Position numbers and translations under genes: made by a program. Under the pieces are notes generated by a model that searched no databases, was not told the DNA's origin, and saw only the letters and a list, made by a program, of their open reading frames with translations. A DNA stretch of 64,000 bases from an uncultured bacterium (lineage in GTDB: Bacteria > Verrucomicrobiota > Lentisphaeria > Victivallales > UBA1829): the NCBI GenBank assembly GCA_902774245.1, contig CACYHQ010000001.1, positions 62,001 through 126,000 of the forward strand, read 5' to 3'. This document shows, one piece after another, positions 6,601-15,665 of the stretch (position 1 is the first letter of the stretch; each line of letters starts with the position of its first letter).

Positions 6601-8780
6601 TCTTCTGTTTTCATGGCCTTTTCAAGAAACTCTATGGACTCGCGTCTGCGTGCGTAGGCGATAGGACGGTTTCCGGCGTGGTCGATCTCGTTGGCATTGG
6701 CGCCGTGCGCCACCAGATACTCCATGATCGGCAGATTGTCGGTCTCGGCGGCCCAGAAGAGCGGCTTTTTGCCGTCCTTGATGACGCCATTGCGCGCGAG
6801 CAGGTCGTGGAAACCTTCGATATTGGCACGGTCCAGTACCCGGTAGATGCGGTTGATGCTCGAGTTCAGCGGCAGTTTGCGTTCGACCAGCGCCTGCACG
6901 ATCTTCATGTCGTTGGCATAGATCGCGTGCCGCATGGCGGCGAGCCCGATGGCCGTAGCCTCGTTATAGCGGTTGAAGACGGTGTATTCGATCTCGACCA
7001 CCCCCGCGTTGAGGGTCTGATTTCCTTCGAATTTCTCAATGCCTTCGAGCAGATACAGCGCGGTGTCGGTGTTGCCGTGGTCGATGGCGAGGAAGAGCGG
7101 TGTCTCGCCCTTGTCGCTGAACGTGAGATCCGGCACGCTGTGCGCGTGCAGGAGCTTCACGATCTCGGTGGAGGACTGTTTCGCCATCGCTGCGAACATC
7201 ACGGTGTTGCGGTTCTGGTCGTCGTGTGCGTTCAGATCCGCGCCCGCATCGACGAGGATCTTCACATTCTGGAGCATCCCGAGGCGGGCGGCCTCCATGA
7301 CGGGCGTCTTGCCGGTGCGGCCCTTCGCATTGATGTCCGCGCCCGCGAGGATGAGCGTACGCAGAATCGAGGAATCGGGTTCGCCCGCGGCATAGTGGAT
7401 CGCGCGGATGCCGTTCACGTCCTTCGCGTCAGGGTCGGCATTGGACGCCAGAAGCGCGGAAACGCGCGGCGCATCGGCGAGTGCGATGGCGGTCATGAGC
7501 GGGGTGCGCCCTGTATCGGGGTCAATGAAGTTCGGATCGGTGTACGAAAGCACATTGTAGAGCGGAGCGAGGTCCGTTTCCGGGCTGACGACCTCCGCCA
7601 TGAGCTCGCGCTGATGCTCGTTGAGCTCCTTCGGTTTCGAGGAGAACCATGCGCAGGAAGTCGCGGCAAGGAGCGTCAAGGTGGCGGCGAACACCGTGAC
7701 GGCTCTGCCCGCGGCGAATGACTTTTTCGAGTTCGCGCGGAGCTGTCCGCAGGCCGCCGTGGCGGAGGAACCCTTTTCGACGCGGACGGTCACGGGAACG
7801 TGGAGAGTCTTCAGGGCGTTTTCGAAGCGCTTGACCGCCTCACGCGAGGGACGCTCGAACGCGCCGCGCGCCTTATTGTACGGGATGAGGTTGACTTTCG
7901 CGCCCGCGTCGGCGGCGAGACGCGCGAACTTGCGGCCCATTTCGGGCGAATCGTTGATGCCCGCGAGGAGGACATACTCGATGGTGAGCAGACGGCCCGT
8001 GGCCTCGCGATGTTCCTGGCAGGCGGCGAGGATCTCGCGGATGTCGCGGCGGAATTTCGTCGGGATGAGCATCGCGCGCGTCTTGTCGTCCGGGGCGTGG
8101 AGCGAAAGCGCCAGGTTCCACTGCTTGCGCAGTTCGGTCAGCGCCCGGATGCCGGGCGTCCAGCCGCTGGTGGAGATGGTCACGCGGCGCTGGGCCAGCG
8201 CGACGCCGTCCGGGTTCGTGATCACGTTCAGCGCGGCGACGAGGTTGTCGAAGTTCAGAAGCGGCTCGCCGATGCCCATCATGACCACGTTGTCCGGGGC
8301 CTGTCCGAGCTTGCGGCAGAGCAGGAAATACTGTTCGATGATCTCGCCCGCGGCGAGGTTGCGCGTGAGGCCGGATTCGCCGCTGGAACAGAACACGCAG
8401 GAGACGGGGCAGCCGACCTGCGAGCTCAGGCAGAACGTCATTCGGCCGTCCTCGGCGGGGATGCGGGCGCATTCCACGGTTTCGCCGTCGTGAAGCCGGA
8501 GCAGATACTTCGCGGAGCCGTCGTCGGCGGGGTATTCAGCCTCGATCGCGACGGACGGGCACAGGAACGCCGCCGAAAGCGCCTCCTTCGCGGCCGCGGA
8601 AAGATTCGTCATGAGCGCCGGATCGATGATCCATTTCTTTACGATCCAGTCGTAGACCTGGTCGGCGCGGTATCCGGGCTGTCCGGCGGCTTTCAGTGCC
8701 GCTGCGATCTCCTGTTTCGAGGCGGACGCCAGATACGGTCTCGTCTCATTCGTAGTCATAGTCGTAGTAGTCGTCGTCAT
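6597..8780 (-). CDS. rlmN: RlmN-type 23S rRNA (adenine-C2) methyltransferase fused to a membrane-anchored ankyrin-repeat domain
   Basis: This is a 727-residue open frame. Residues 1-347 are a complete radical SAM RlmN: Cys117 in FCLSSQVGC, the CxxxCxxC cluster Cys124/128/131, GIGEPLLNFDN, and the second catalytic Cys344 in AACGQL. In ordinary RlmN the protein ends soon after GQL. Here the frame continues through a basic stretch (NSKKSFAAGR), a hydrophobic helix (about 360-374), a lipobox-like ATSC at Cys376, and several ankyrin repeats from about 410 to the end. The ATG at 8780 was chosen for the AAGGAG upstream, and the first 35 bases overlap the preceding gene. No ATG lies between the two parts; one GTG just inside the helix is the only possible separate start. 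recO follows with a 4-base overlap. Confidence 0.85.
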   Translation of the reverse strand: MTTTTTTMTTNETRPYLASASKQEIAAALKAAGQPGYRADQVYDWIVKKWIIDPALMTNLSAAAKEALSAAFLCPSVAIEAEYPADDGSAKYLLRLHDGETVECARIPAEDGRMTFCLSSQVGCPVSCVFCSSGESGLTRNLAAGEIIEQYFLLCRKLGQAPDNVVMMGIGEPLLNFDNLVAALNVITNPDGVALAQRRVTISTSGWTPGIRALTELRKQWNLALSLHAPDDKTRAMLIPTKFRRDIREILAACQEHREATGRLLTIEYVLLAGINDSPEMGRKFARLAADAGAKVNLIPYNKARGAFERPSREAVKRFENALKTLHVPVTVRVEKGSSATAACGQLRANSKKSFAAGRAVTVFAATLTLLAATSCAWFSSKPKELNEHQRELMAEVVSPETDLAPLYNVLSYTDPNFIDPDTGRTPLMTAIALADAPRVSALLASNADPDAKDVNGIRAIHYAAGEPDSSILRTLILAGADINAKGRTGKTPVMEAARLGMLQNVKILVDAGADLNAHDDQNRNTVMFAAMAKQSSTEIVKLLHAHSVPDLTFSDKGETPLFLAIDHGNTDTALYLLEGIEKFEGNQTLNAGVVEIEYTVFNRYNEATAIGLAAMRHAIYANDMKIVQALVERKLPLNSSINRIYRVLDRANIEGFHDLLARNGVIKDGKKPLFWAAETDNLPIMEYLVAHGANANEIDHAGNRPIAYARRRESIEFLEKAMKTEE

Positions 8781-10431
8781 CGGAAAGCTCCTTCTTGAGA
8801 GAAACGCCCTTGTAGATGTACAGATGTTTGCCCCGGTACTCGCAGTCATAGAGACGCGTCCAGGTCCGTGCGATGTGCGAGGGCACGTCCGCCGTCAGCA
8901 CGTAGGCGGGGTCGACGCTCGCGGGTATCTTGTCGTGGGCCAGCGTACGGATCGGGATCCCGATGTAGCAGCCCTCGGAATACAGCCCCATGATGGCCGG
9001 GTCCTTGTAAAGCGTCGCGGGAACGGAGGCGGGAACGGAATCCGGCGCGGCGTCTTTCCCGTTCAGCGCGGTCAGGATGCCGTCCGCCAGGACCCGCTTG
9101 TTCTCCTTCATGCTCCGGACCGGATTGATCACAGCCCAGAAAAGCAGCATGAACGACGCGAACACGAAAAGATAAGTCATCCAGACGGGACGGCGCAGAC
9201 GGATCAGGACCAGCGCCGCAACCGCCGCGACGAACGACAACACGATCTCGGCGGTCATCAGCACGGTAACGGCGGGCTTTACTTCGGGAAGTTCAATCCC
9301 GACCGCGAACTTCGAAAACACATCCTGCGGCAAGACCAGGTAGGCCACGGCCGCCGCGCCCGCCGCGAGCGCCAGCACGGAAAGCAGCATGAAGATGCCG
9401 AAGAACTTCCCGGCATAGCGCCGCACCAGGATCCAGTAGTTGCAGGCCGCCAGCACGGACGCGATGGGCAGAAGATAGAAGAAATCGCGCGGTTTGGTCT
9501 GCGGGTTGAACCAGATCAGGAGGCCAAGCACTACGAGCAGGATGCGGTGGTATTTGATGAGCAGTGGGTTGCGTTCGATGGCGATCAGCGCCGGGCAGAA
9601 CGGAGCCCACAGCATCAGAGACCACGGGAAGAACCGGAAGAACGCATCGAACGGGCGGACCGCGATGTCCTTAAAATACGTCAGGATGCGGAAAGACGCG
9701 GCCTCGCGCGGGGCTTCCGGGTTCGCCGCCAGGAAATTCTGGATCGGCGTCAGCCACGCGAAGAAGAACACCGCGCCGAGCAGGATCGCGATGAGGAGGC
9801 CCGGCTTGTTGAGTTTCGACCACACCCGGAACGGTCTCTGCTGGAACGCCAGCGGCACGAGGAAATACACCACCGCCGTGAGGCCGTTGGAATAGAACGC
9901 CAGCCCCCCGAACAATCCGACCGACAGCCACGCGGCGTTCCAGTTCGACCGGATGAACCCGAGGTAGAACCACAGCATCCACCCGCCGTACACGATCAGC
10001 GCGGACAGCAGTTGAGGGTAGCCCTCCGGCGCTTTCGATCCGGCCAGGATCGTAGTCAGCACGATGACGGCCGCAGCCGCGCCCGCCTGGCGGTCCGTCG
10101 AGCGTCCGCAGATCAGCCCCGTCAACAGAGCCAGCAGCGCCAGTGGCAGCAGCGACATGAACCGCAGAGAGAATTCGAGCGGCAGGCCGCAGTTCAGCAG
10201 CAGGCGCACCAGAGCCGGGTACAGCGGGAACACCGAGTCCGGCAGCGTGCCGTGCACGGTCACCAGAGTATTCGCCCCGGTGAACTCCAGAGCCGCCGCC
10301 GCGTACTCGCCCTCCGTGGAGTACAGCTCGTTCATCCCGATCTGCGTGAGCGGGAAGGAAACGAGGAACGCCGCGGCGATCAGCAGCACGATCCAGCGGA
10401 CCGAGGGCTGTTTTTCTTCGAAAATGGCCAT
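8746..10431 (-). CDS. GT-C fold membrane glycosyltransferase (ArnT/PMT-like)
   Basis: This 561-residue protein has 10-12 predicted membrane helices, for example WIVLLIAAAFLVSFPL, FMSLLPLALLALLTGLICG and IAILLGAVFFFAWL. The first periplasmic loop carries NELYSTEGEYAAAALEF. It resembles the acidic loop of the PMT/ArnT family (GT39/GT83), which transfers sugars from polyprenyl-phosphate carriers to lipid A or proteins. The ATG at 10431 was chosen because the hydrophobic start follows it. The C-terminus DDDDYYDYDYE is encoded by the sequence that also holds the rlmN start. Donor and acceptor cannot be read from sequence. Confidence 0.65.
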   Translation of the reverse strand: MAIFEEKQPSVRWIVLLIAAAFLVSFPLTQIGMNELYSTEGEYAAAALEFTGANTLVTVHGTLPDSVFPLYPALVRLLLNCGLPLEFSLRFMSLLPLALLALLTGLICGRSTDRQAGAAAAVIVLTTILAGSKAPEGYPQLLSALIVYGGWMLWFYLGFIRSNWNAAWLSVGLFGGLAFYSNGLTAVVYFLVPLAFQQRPFRVWSKLNKPGLLIAILLGAVFFFAWLTPIQNFLAANPEAPREAASFRILTYFKDIAVRPFDAFFRFFPWSLMLWAPFCPALIAIERNPLLIKYHRILLVVLGLLIWFNPQTKPRDFFYLLPIASVLAACNYWILVRRYAGKFFGIFMLLSVLALAAGAAAVAYLVLPQDVFSKFAVGIELPEVKPAVTVLMTAEIVLSFVAAVAALVLIRLRRPVWMTYLFVFASFMLLFWAVINPVRSMKENKRVLADGILTALNGKDAAPDSVPASVPATLYKDPAIMGLYSEGCYIGIPIRTLAHDKIPASVDPAYVLTADVPSHIARTWTRLYDCEYRGKHLYIYKGVSLKKELSDDDDYYDYDYE

Positions 10432-10460
10432 AAAAAAGGGTGAAAACCTCTTAATACATG

Positions 10461-10488
10461 TTGAAAAAGAAAAAAGATGTAGTAAATT
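10461..10488 (+). promoter_or_regulatory. Promoter of nnr-5'-nucleotidase
   Basis: TTGAAA and TAAATT are separated by 16 bases, about 105 bases before the nnr ATG, in the divergent region shared with the glycosyltransferase operon. Confidence 0.6.
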
Positions 10489-10592
10489 TACACCGTAAAC
10501 CCAATTAAGACAAATCAAAATCGGATTATTTCCGCAAAAACATACGGGCATCCCGGTGATCCGGCCGGAGACGCCCCACAGGAGGTCGCGCC

Positions 10593-12122
10593 ATGAAAGC
10601 CATTTCCGGTACCCACATGCGTTCCGTTGAAGCCGCCGCAATCCAGCAGGGACAGGTCGATTCCTGGGCCATGATGACCATCGCGGGCAATGCGCTCGCC
10701 CGGGAAGCCGAGGCGTTCCGCGACTGCGGCGCGTTCTATACGGTCCTCGCGGGCAAAGGCAACAACGCGGGCGACGGCTTCGTCGCCGCGAAAGAGCTGT
10801 TCGAGCGCGGATACCGCGTCAGGATCTTCCACACCTGCCCTGCCTCTGAGTTCAAAGGCGACGCCCTCCGCGCCTGGTCGCAGCTCCCCGACGGCATCGA
10901 ACGCGCCACGGAGCTTCACGCCGCCGACCTGCGCGGCTCCGTCGTGATCGACGCGCTCCTCGGCACAGGGTTCAGCGGTACGCTGAAGGAACCCTGGCTC
11001 CACTGGATCAACCTCGTGAACTACCTGAACCTCCCGGTCGTCGCCGCCGATCTGCCGTCCGGGCTCGACGCCGACGACGGCGAGGCGCCGGGCGGCGCGG
11101 CCGTGCGCGCGGACGTTACCGTCACGTTCGGCTACCCGAAGACCGGGATGCTGACCGGACGCGGCCCCGAACTCTGCGGACGCATCCGCGTCGTGGACAT
11201 CGGGCTGCCGGATGAACTGCCCGACGCTGCGGTCATGCGGATCGTGCCGTGCACCGGACTTCAGGACGTCCGCCGCAGTCTGAGCCTGCACCCGGTCGAG
11301 TTCGACACCTACAAACAGAAACGCGGCCATGCGGTCGTGATCGGCGGCAGCCGCGATTACCCGTCCGCGCCGTTCCTGACCGCCGAGGCCGCGCTCCGGG
11401 CGGGCGCCGGACTCGTGACCGTGTACGTCCCCGCCTCCATGGAGATCGTCTGCGCCCCGCCGAAGGCGCTCATCGTGAAACGTCTCCCCGACGACGGCAA
11501 CGGCGTCTTTTCGGCGAAGTCCGCCGAGGCGCTGGAGCTGCCGCCGAACGTCTCCGCGGTCGCCGCCGGCATGGGCATGAACACCGCCGAGGAGACCGTG
11601 CCGTTCCTGCGGAAACTGATGGCGGCTGCGCAGTGTCCGCTGCTGCTGGACGCCGACGCGCTGAACCTGATCGCGAGGCATCCCGACCTGCTGCACGAAC
11701 TCGGCACCGCCACGGTCATCACGCCGCACGAGGGCGAGATGAAGCGTCTTGAGGCGGCGATCGGGCTGAACTCCGGCCGCAGTCGCGTCGAACGCGCCGA
11801 GGCCCTTGCGAAGTTCACCGCGCTCCACGTGGTCCTGAAGGGCGTCCGCACCGTCGTGATGTCCCCGAACGGCATCTACGCGCTCAATCTGAGCGGATCG
11901 CCCGTGCTCGCGACCGCCGGCAGCGGCGACCTCCTCTCCGGCATCATCGCCGCGCTCGCGCCCGCCTCGGATTTCCTCTTCACCGCGGCGAGAAACGGCG
12001 TCTTCCTGCACGGACTGCTCGGCGAGCTGGACGCCCCGTTCGCCGGACGCGGCCTCATCGCCGACGACCTGCTGCTCCGCATTCCGCAGGCGTTCGACTA
12101 CATCCGCAAAGGAGGCATCTGA
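10593..12122 (+). CDS. nnr: Bifunctional NAD(P)H-hydrate epimerase / ADP-dependent dehydratase
   Basis: This repair enzyme returns hydrated NADH and NADPH to the active cofactors. Residues 1-215 are the YjeF_N epimerase domain (GKGNNAGDGFVAAKEL, DALLGTGF, DLPSGLDAD). Residues 225-505 are the ribokinase-like dehydratase (VVIGGSRDYPSAPFLTAEAA, ATAGSGDLLSGIIAAL, where the GSGD Asp is catalytic). At 509 residues it has the standard fused length. An AGGAGG-type SD precedes the ATG. The next gene starts 1 base after its stop. Confidence 0.96.
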   Translation: MKAISGTHMRSVEAAAIQQGQVDSWAMMTIAGNALAREAEAFRDCGAFYTVLAGKGNNAGDGFVAAKELFERGYRVRIFHTCPASEFKGDALRAWSQLPDGIERATELHAADLRGSVVIDALLGTGFSGTLKEPWLHWINLVNYLNLPVVAADLPSGLDADDGEAPGGAAVRADVTVTFGYPKTGMLTGRGPELCGRIRVVDIGLPDELPDAAVMRIVPCTGLQDVRRSLSLHPVEFDTYKQKRGHAVVIGGSRDYPSAPFLTAEAALRAGAGLVTVYVPASMEIVCAPPKALIVKRLPDDGNGVFSAKSAEALELPPNVSAVAAGMGMNTAEETVPFLRKLMAAAQCPLLLDADALNLIARHPDLLHELGTATVITPHEGEMKRLEAAIGLNSGRSRVERAEALAKFTALHVVLKGVRTVVMSPNGIYALNLSGSPVLATAGSGDLLSGIIAALAPASDFLFTAARNGVFLHGLLGELDAPFAGRGLIADDLLLRIPQAFDYIRKGGI

Positions 12123-12123
12123 C

Positions 12124-13059
12124 ATGGCGTTCCAGATCGAAGACAAGCTCGTCATCGCGGTCGCGTCCAGCGCGCTCTTCCGCCTCGATGTCGCCGACGA
12201 GATCTACCGCAGCAAGGGCCTCTCCGCCTACCGACAGTACCAGCGCGAACACGAGGACACCGTCCTCGAACCCGGCATCGCGTTCCCGTTCATCCGGCGA
12301 TTCCTCAAGTTCAACGACCTCTTCCCCGAAACCAAGCCGGTCGAGGTCGTCCTCCTCAGCCACAACGACCCGGACACCGGAAACCGCGTGCTCCGCTGCA
12401 TCGACCATTACGGACTCGACATCACGCGCTCGGCGTTCCTGACCGACGGCCATCCCGTCGACTACATCGACGCCTACAACGTCTCGCTCTTCCTCTCCGG
12501 CAACGAATCCGACGTGCGCGACGCCATCCGCCGCGGGTTCGCCGCAGGCTATGTGCTGGACAGCAAGCTCAACGACGACGTGAACGACGACGAGCTCCGC
12601 GTGGCATTCGACTTCGACGGCGTGCTCGCCGACGACAGCGCCGAACAGGTCTTCCAGAGCGGCGGCATCGACAAGTTCTGGAAATCCGAGTCCACGCAGT
12701 CGCAAATCCCGCTCGGCCCCGGCCCCCTCGCCGACCTCTTCGCCAAGCTCAGCCGCCTGCACACCATGGAGGAGGACCGCCGCAGCGCCGATCCGAACTA
12801 CCACAGATTTCTCCGCACCGCCATCGTCACCGCGCGCAACGGCCCGGCACAATGGCGTCTCGCCACCACGCTCCGGAACTGGAACATCACCGTCGACCAG
12901 ACCTTCACGCTCGGCGGCATGAACAAAAGCCGCATCCTGAAGCAGCTCCGTCCTCACATCTACTTCGACGACCAGTGGTCCCCCCACCTCGAAGCCGCCA
13001 AGGAATTCACTCCTTCCGTGCATATCCCGTTCGGCTGCCGCGCCGACTGCAGGGACTAA
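12124..13059 (+). CDS. 5'-nucleotidase of the cytosolic type-I family
   Basis: This 311-residue protein resembles the 5-nucleotidase family related to eukaryotic NT5C1 (PF06189), which dephosphorylates nucleoside monophosphates. The HAD-like motif FDFDGVLADDSAE lies near residues 161-173; LLSHNDPDTGNR and the C-terminal IYFDDQWSPHLEAA are also family-like. The ATG lies one base after the nnr stop, so both genes form an operon. Substrate preference cannot be told. Confidence 0.85.
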   Translation: MAFQIEDKLVIAVASSALFRLDVADEIYRSKGLSAYRQYQREHEDTVLEPGIAFPFIRRFLKFNDLFPETKPVEVVLLSHNDPDTGNRVLRCIDHYGLDITRSAFLTDGHPVDYIDAYNVSLFLSGNESDVRDAIRRGFAAGYVLDSKLNDDVNDDELRVAFDFDGVLADDSAEQVFQSGGIDKFWKSESTQSQIPLGPGPLADLFAKLSRLHTMEEDRRSADPNYHRFLRTAIVTARNGPAQWRLATTLRNWNITVDQTFTLGGMNKSRILKQLRPHIYFDDQWSPHLEAAKEFTPSVHIPFGCRADCRD

Positions 13060-13106
13060 CCGGGAATCCAGTATAAATCCGTATTTTTATATCAAATCAA
13101 ACCTCG

Positions 13107-13141
13107 AAAAAGCCATGACGGGTTCGGGGCCCGCCATGGCT
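13107..13141 (-). terminator. Terminator of the GH43 gene
   Basis: AGCCATGaCGGG / CCCGcCATGGCT forms an 11-bp stem with one mismatch, followed on the minus strand by T5. It lies between the convergent 5'-nucleotidase and GH43 genes. Confidence 0.8.
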
Positions 13142-13172
13142 GAATCAGATAACTTGTGAGAAAGCCGGATGC

Positions 13173-14510
13173 TTACGGATTGAAGCGCACCCAGTCGATC
13201 TCGATGTGGTTGCCGCTGCGCATGCTCACATAGAGCGTGTGGACGCCGTTCGGGCTCGCCTGGAGCGGGCAGACGACCTCGGTCCATTCGGGCTTGCCGG
13301 GAACGGTGACGGATGCGAGAAGCTGTCCTTCGGCACCGTCCGCGCGGAGGTCGATGACGCCGCCTGCGAGGGAGTGGCACTTCAGCGTGACGGATTTCAG
13401 CGGCTTGTCGCCGAAATCGACGCGGTCGTAGGTCAGGTAGATCGGCTGACGGTATTCGGTGGTGTTCCAGAAGATCGCCTTCCAGCCATCGAATGTACGG
13501 TCGGGGTTCACGAAGTCGATCTTCACGTTCTCCGGCCCGACGCTGGAGTAGCGGTCGATCTGGATCTCGCGGGTGGCTGGGGTGACGCCGACGCCGCGGA
13601 GGGTGGGCTTCACGAGGTTGATGGTGCCGTCCTCATTGAACGTGAGCTCGTCGATGCAGACGGAGCGGTTCTTGTCGAAGTAGGGCGAATAGTCGTTGTG
13701 ATGGTAGAAAAGGTACCATTTGCCCTGGAATTCGACCACGGAGTGGTGGTTGGTCCAGCAGACGGTCTCGGACTGCTCCATGATCTTGCCTTTGTACTCG
13801 AACGGGCCCATCGGGCTCTTGCCCATGCAGTACGCCAGCGTCTCGCGTTCCTTCTCCGCCCAGGGGAACGTGAAGTAGTAGATGCCGTTGCGCTTGAACA
13901 TGAACGGGCCTTCCTTCATGCCGCTCTGGGGCGTGTTGTGCTGGATGCTGGTGGACGCGCCGTCGAATTCCTTCATGTTGTCCTTCAGCTTGGCGATCTG
14001 CATGCCCATGCCGGACCAGATCAGGTACGGGGTGCCGTCGTCGTCGATGAAGATGCACGGGTCGATGCCGTTCGCGCCCTGGATGGGCTGTTCCTCCACG
14101 CGGAACGGGCCGTAGGGCTGGTCGGCGGTGGCGAGGCCGATGCGGTTGTTCGCCGGGAAGTAGAAGTAGTATTTGCCGTCCTTCACGTTGCAGTCGGGCG
14201 CCCACATGCTGTAGGAACGCGTGTTCACCCACGGCACGTAGGTCTGGTCCACGATCACGCCGTGGTCCACCCAGTCGACCAGGTTGTCGGAGGAGTACAC
14301 GTGGTAGTCCGCCATGCAGAACCAGTCCTTGCGGTTGTAGTCGTACGGCGCGGGGATGTCGTGCGAGGGGTACAGGTAGACGCGTCCGTTGAAGACGTGT
14401 GCGGACGGGTCGGCCGTGAAGTTGTCCCGGATGATCGGGTTCTGGGCGAGCAGCGGCGCGGAGAGAAACATCAGCGCGCCTGCGAGGAAGCCGTAGTGTT
14501 GCGGTTTCAT
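13173..14510 (-). CDS. Secreted GH43 family glycoside hydrolase with C-terminal CBM6-like module
   Basis: This is a 445-residue exported enzyme, probably an arabinofuranosidase, arabinanase or xylosidase acting on plant hemicellulose. A Sec signal peptide occupies residues 1-22. The five-bladed propeller has the expected residues: Asp34 in TADPSAHVF, the Asp in NGIDPCIFIDDDG and the Glu in MKEGPFM. Residues about 320-445 look like a CBM6 beta-sandwich, ending GNHIEIDWVRFNP. It has its own promoter and terminator. The GH51, GH2 and mutarotase genes elsewhere in the window fit the same diet. Exact specificity is unknown. Confidence 0.9.
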   Translation of the reverse strand: MKPQHYGFLAGALMFLSAPLLAQNPIIRDNFTADPSAHVFNGRVYLYPSHDIPAPYDYNRKDWFCMADYHVYSSDNLVDWVDHGVIVDQTYVPWVNTRSYSMWAPDCNVKDGKYYFYFPANNRIGLATADQPYGPFRVEEQPIQGANGIDPCIFIDDDGTPYLIWSGMGMQIAKLKDNMKEFDGASTSIQHNTPQSGMKEGPFMFKRNGIYYFTFPWAEKERETLAYCMGKSPMGPFEYKGKIMEQSETVCWTNHHSVVEFQGKWYLFYHHNDYSPYFDKNRSVCIDELTFNEDGTINLVKPTLRGVGVTPATREIQIDRYSSVGPENVKIDFVNPDRTFDGWKAIFWNTTEYRQPIYLTYDRVDFGDKPLKSVTLKCHSLAGGVIDLRADGAEGQLLASVTVPGKPEWTEVVCPLQASPNGVHTLYVSMRSGNHIEIDWVRFNP

Positions 14511-14598
14511 ATACTTTTTTCCTGTTGGTTAGGGGTTGGAAATGCGGGATTCGGAAAACCGTCGGGCGAGATGGACGCGGCGGCGGTTTTTGTTCAAT

Positions 14599-14627
14599 AC
14601 TATACTACAATGCAAGGGAAAATACAA
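14599..14627 (-). promoter_or_regulatory. Promoter of the GH43 gene
   Basis: On the minus strand TTGTAT and TATAGT are separated by 17 bases, about 90 bases before the ATG at 14510. Confidence 0.6.
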
Positions 14628-14737
14628 TCACCCGATACGCGAATAAATGATTGAATCCATGTGTTTTTTGTGAAAGACCGGAAATGCGCCGGAAAACACG
14701 TCCGGCTCCGAATATCGGAAGCAGGATGTTGCGCCGC

Positions 14738-14766
14738 TTGACATTTCTCATTATCCATGCTATATT
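14738..14766 (+). promoter_or_regulatory. Strong promoter of the 14822 gene
   Basis: TTGACA and TATATT are separated by 17 bases, with GC directly before the -10 box. It is the best match to the consensus in the window. Confidence 0.75.
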
Positions 14767-14821
14767 TCCGAATGATATTTACCGTATGCGTCCGAACTGT
14801 TCCACCGCGGAGGAATGCGCC

Positions 14822-15337
14822 ATGCCGTCCGAAAGATTTCCGACCTTTGCAAAAATGTGGGGCTTTGTTGCGTCCATGTTTCCCGCGATCAGGCGGAGAA
14901 TCAAACGCATGCGGCCTCGGAACAAGTTCATTCTGGGGACTGTCGTGCTGGTGCTGTTTGCGACGGCGGCGCTGTATGCGTTGAGCTGGCTCCCGTGCGG
15001 GGACCCGTCGGGGATCTATAATGTCAGAGAATCATTCGGCTGCATGTGTGCGGACTCGAAGGCGATCCTCGTCGTGACGCCGAATCATCACTGGTATTCC
15101 ATCGGATACCACTCCACCCCGGAGAACCATGAGGATGAACTGCTTTATGGAACGTGGGAACGGAATCCGGATACGGGGCTGGTCGAATTCACGTATGAAG
15201 ACAAACAGTTCGGCACGATCGTTTTTGCGGCGAAAAGTTTCCGGGGGCGCCTGATATTGTACATGGATAATGACGTTGAAAAAATCCGGTATAGTCCGGC
15301 ATTCTATTCGCCCAGGCAGTGGTTCAGTTCCCTGTGA
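14822..15337 (+). CDS. Small single-pass membrane protein, unknown function
   Basis: I do not recognise this 171-residue protein. The ATG at 14822 is preferred because GGAGG precedes it by 8 bases and a strong promoter lies 56 bases upstream; the frame is open further upstream but starts before that promoter. It has a basic N-terminus (IRRRIKRMRPRNK), one membrane helix (FILGTVVLVLFATAALYALSWL) near residues 38-59, and a periplasmic part with aromatic residues and two cysteines (CMC). It could report or bind something outside the membrane, but nothing points to a partner. Confidence 0.65.
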   Translation: MPSERFPTFAKMWGFVASMFPAIRRRIKRMRPRNKFILGTVVLVLFATAALYALSWLPCGDPSGIYNVRESFGCMCADSKAILVVTPNHHWYSIGYHSTPENHEDELLYGTWERNPDTGLVEFTYEDKQFGTIVFAAKSFRGRLILYMDNDVEKIRYSPAFYSPRQWFSSL

Positions 15338-15398
15338 AACCCGGATGGTCCAACCGTTTTTTTGGGGATGGAATCTTGACACAGGCCGATTGAAAAAA

Positions 15399-15608
15399 CT
15401 ATTTCCCGGAAGCCGATTGCGAAACGGATGCTTTTGCTTCGGCAAGCTCTTTCCTGCGTTTTCTTACAAGGTATTTTGCGGAAACAGCCTTGGGACGGCC
15501 GTGCTTATCGGCAACAATAGCCTTATAGCCCAGTTTTGCCTTGCGTTCCATTTCTTCATCTACCGCTTCCTGCATGGCTTCAACAGCCTTTCTCATCTCA
15601 TCGCTCAT
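15399..15608 (-). CDS. Small charged protein, unknown function
   Basis: This is a 69-residue protein rich in Lys, Glu and Ala (GYKAIVADKHGRPKAVSAKYLVRKRRKELAEAK in part), predicted mostly helical with a central short strand. The ATG is preceded by GGGAGG at 8 bases, and a consensus promoter lies just upstream (15638-15665). Those signals support a real gene despite its size. I do not recognise a family; an antitoxin or a DNA/RNA-binding peptide are possibilities without evidence. Confidence 0.6.
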   Translation of the reverse strand: MSDEMRKAVEAMQEAVDEEMERKAKLGYKAIVADKHGRPKAVSAKYLVRKRRKELAEAKASVSQSASGK

Positions 15609-15637
15609 CGTTCAAACCTCCCAAGATTGCGTCAGAT

Positions 15638-15665
15638 AATATAACACGCAAAACAGTTTTTTCAA
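15638..15665 (-). promoter_or_regulatory. Promoter of the 69-residue protein gene
   Basis: On the minus strand TTGAAA and TATATT are separated by 16 bases, 30 bases from the ATG. Confidence 0.65.

Larger units (their letters stand above)
14511..14821. other. Divergent intergenic region with two promoters
   Basis: This gap of about 310 bases between GH43 and the small membrane gene holds one promoter in each direction (14599-14627 and 14738-14766). No further gene or RNA was recognised. The longer frame from 14651 is only the upstream extension of the 14822 gene. Confidence 0.6.
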
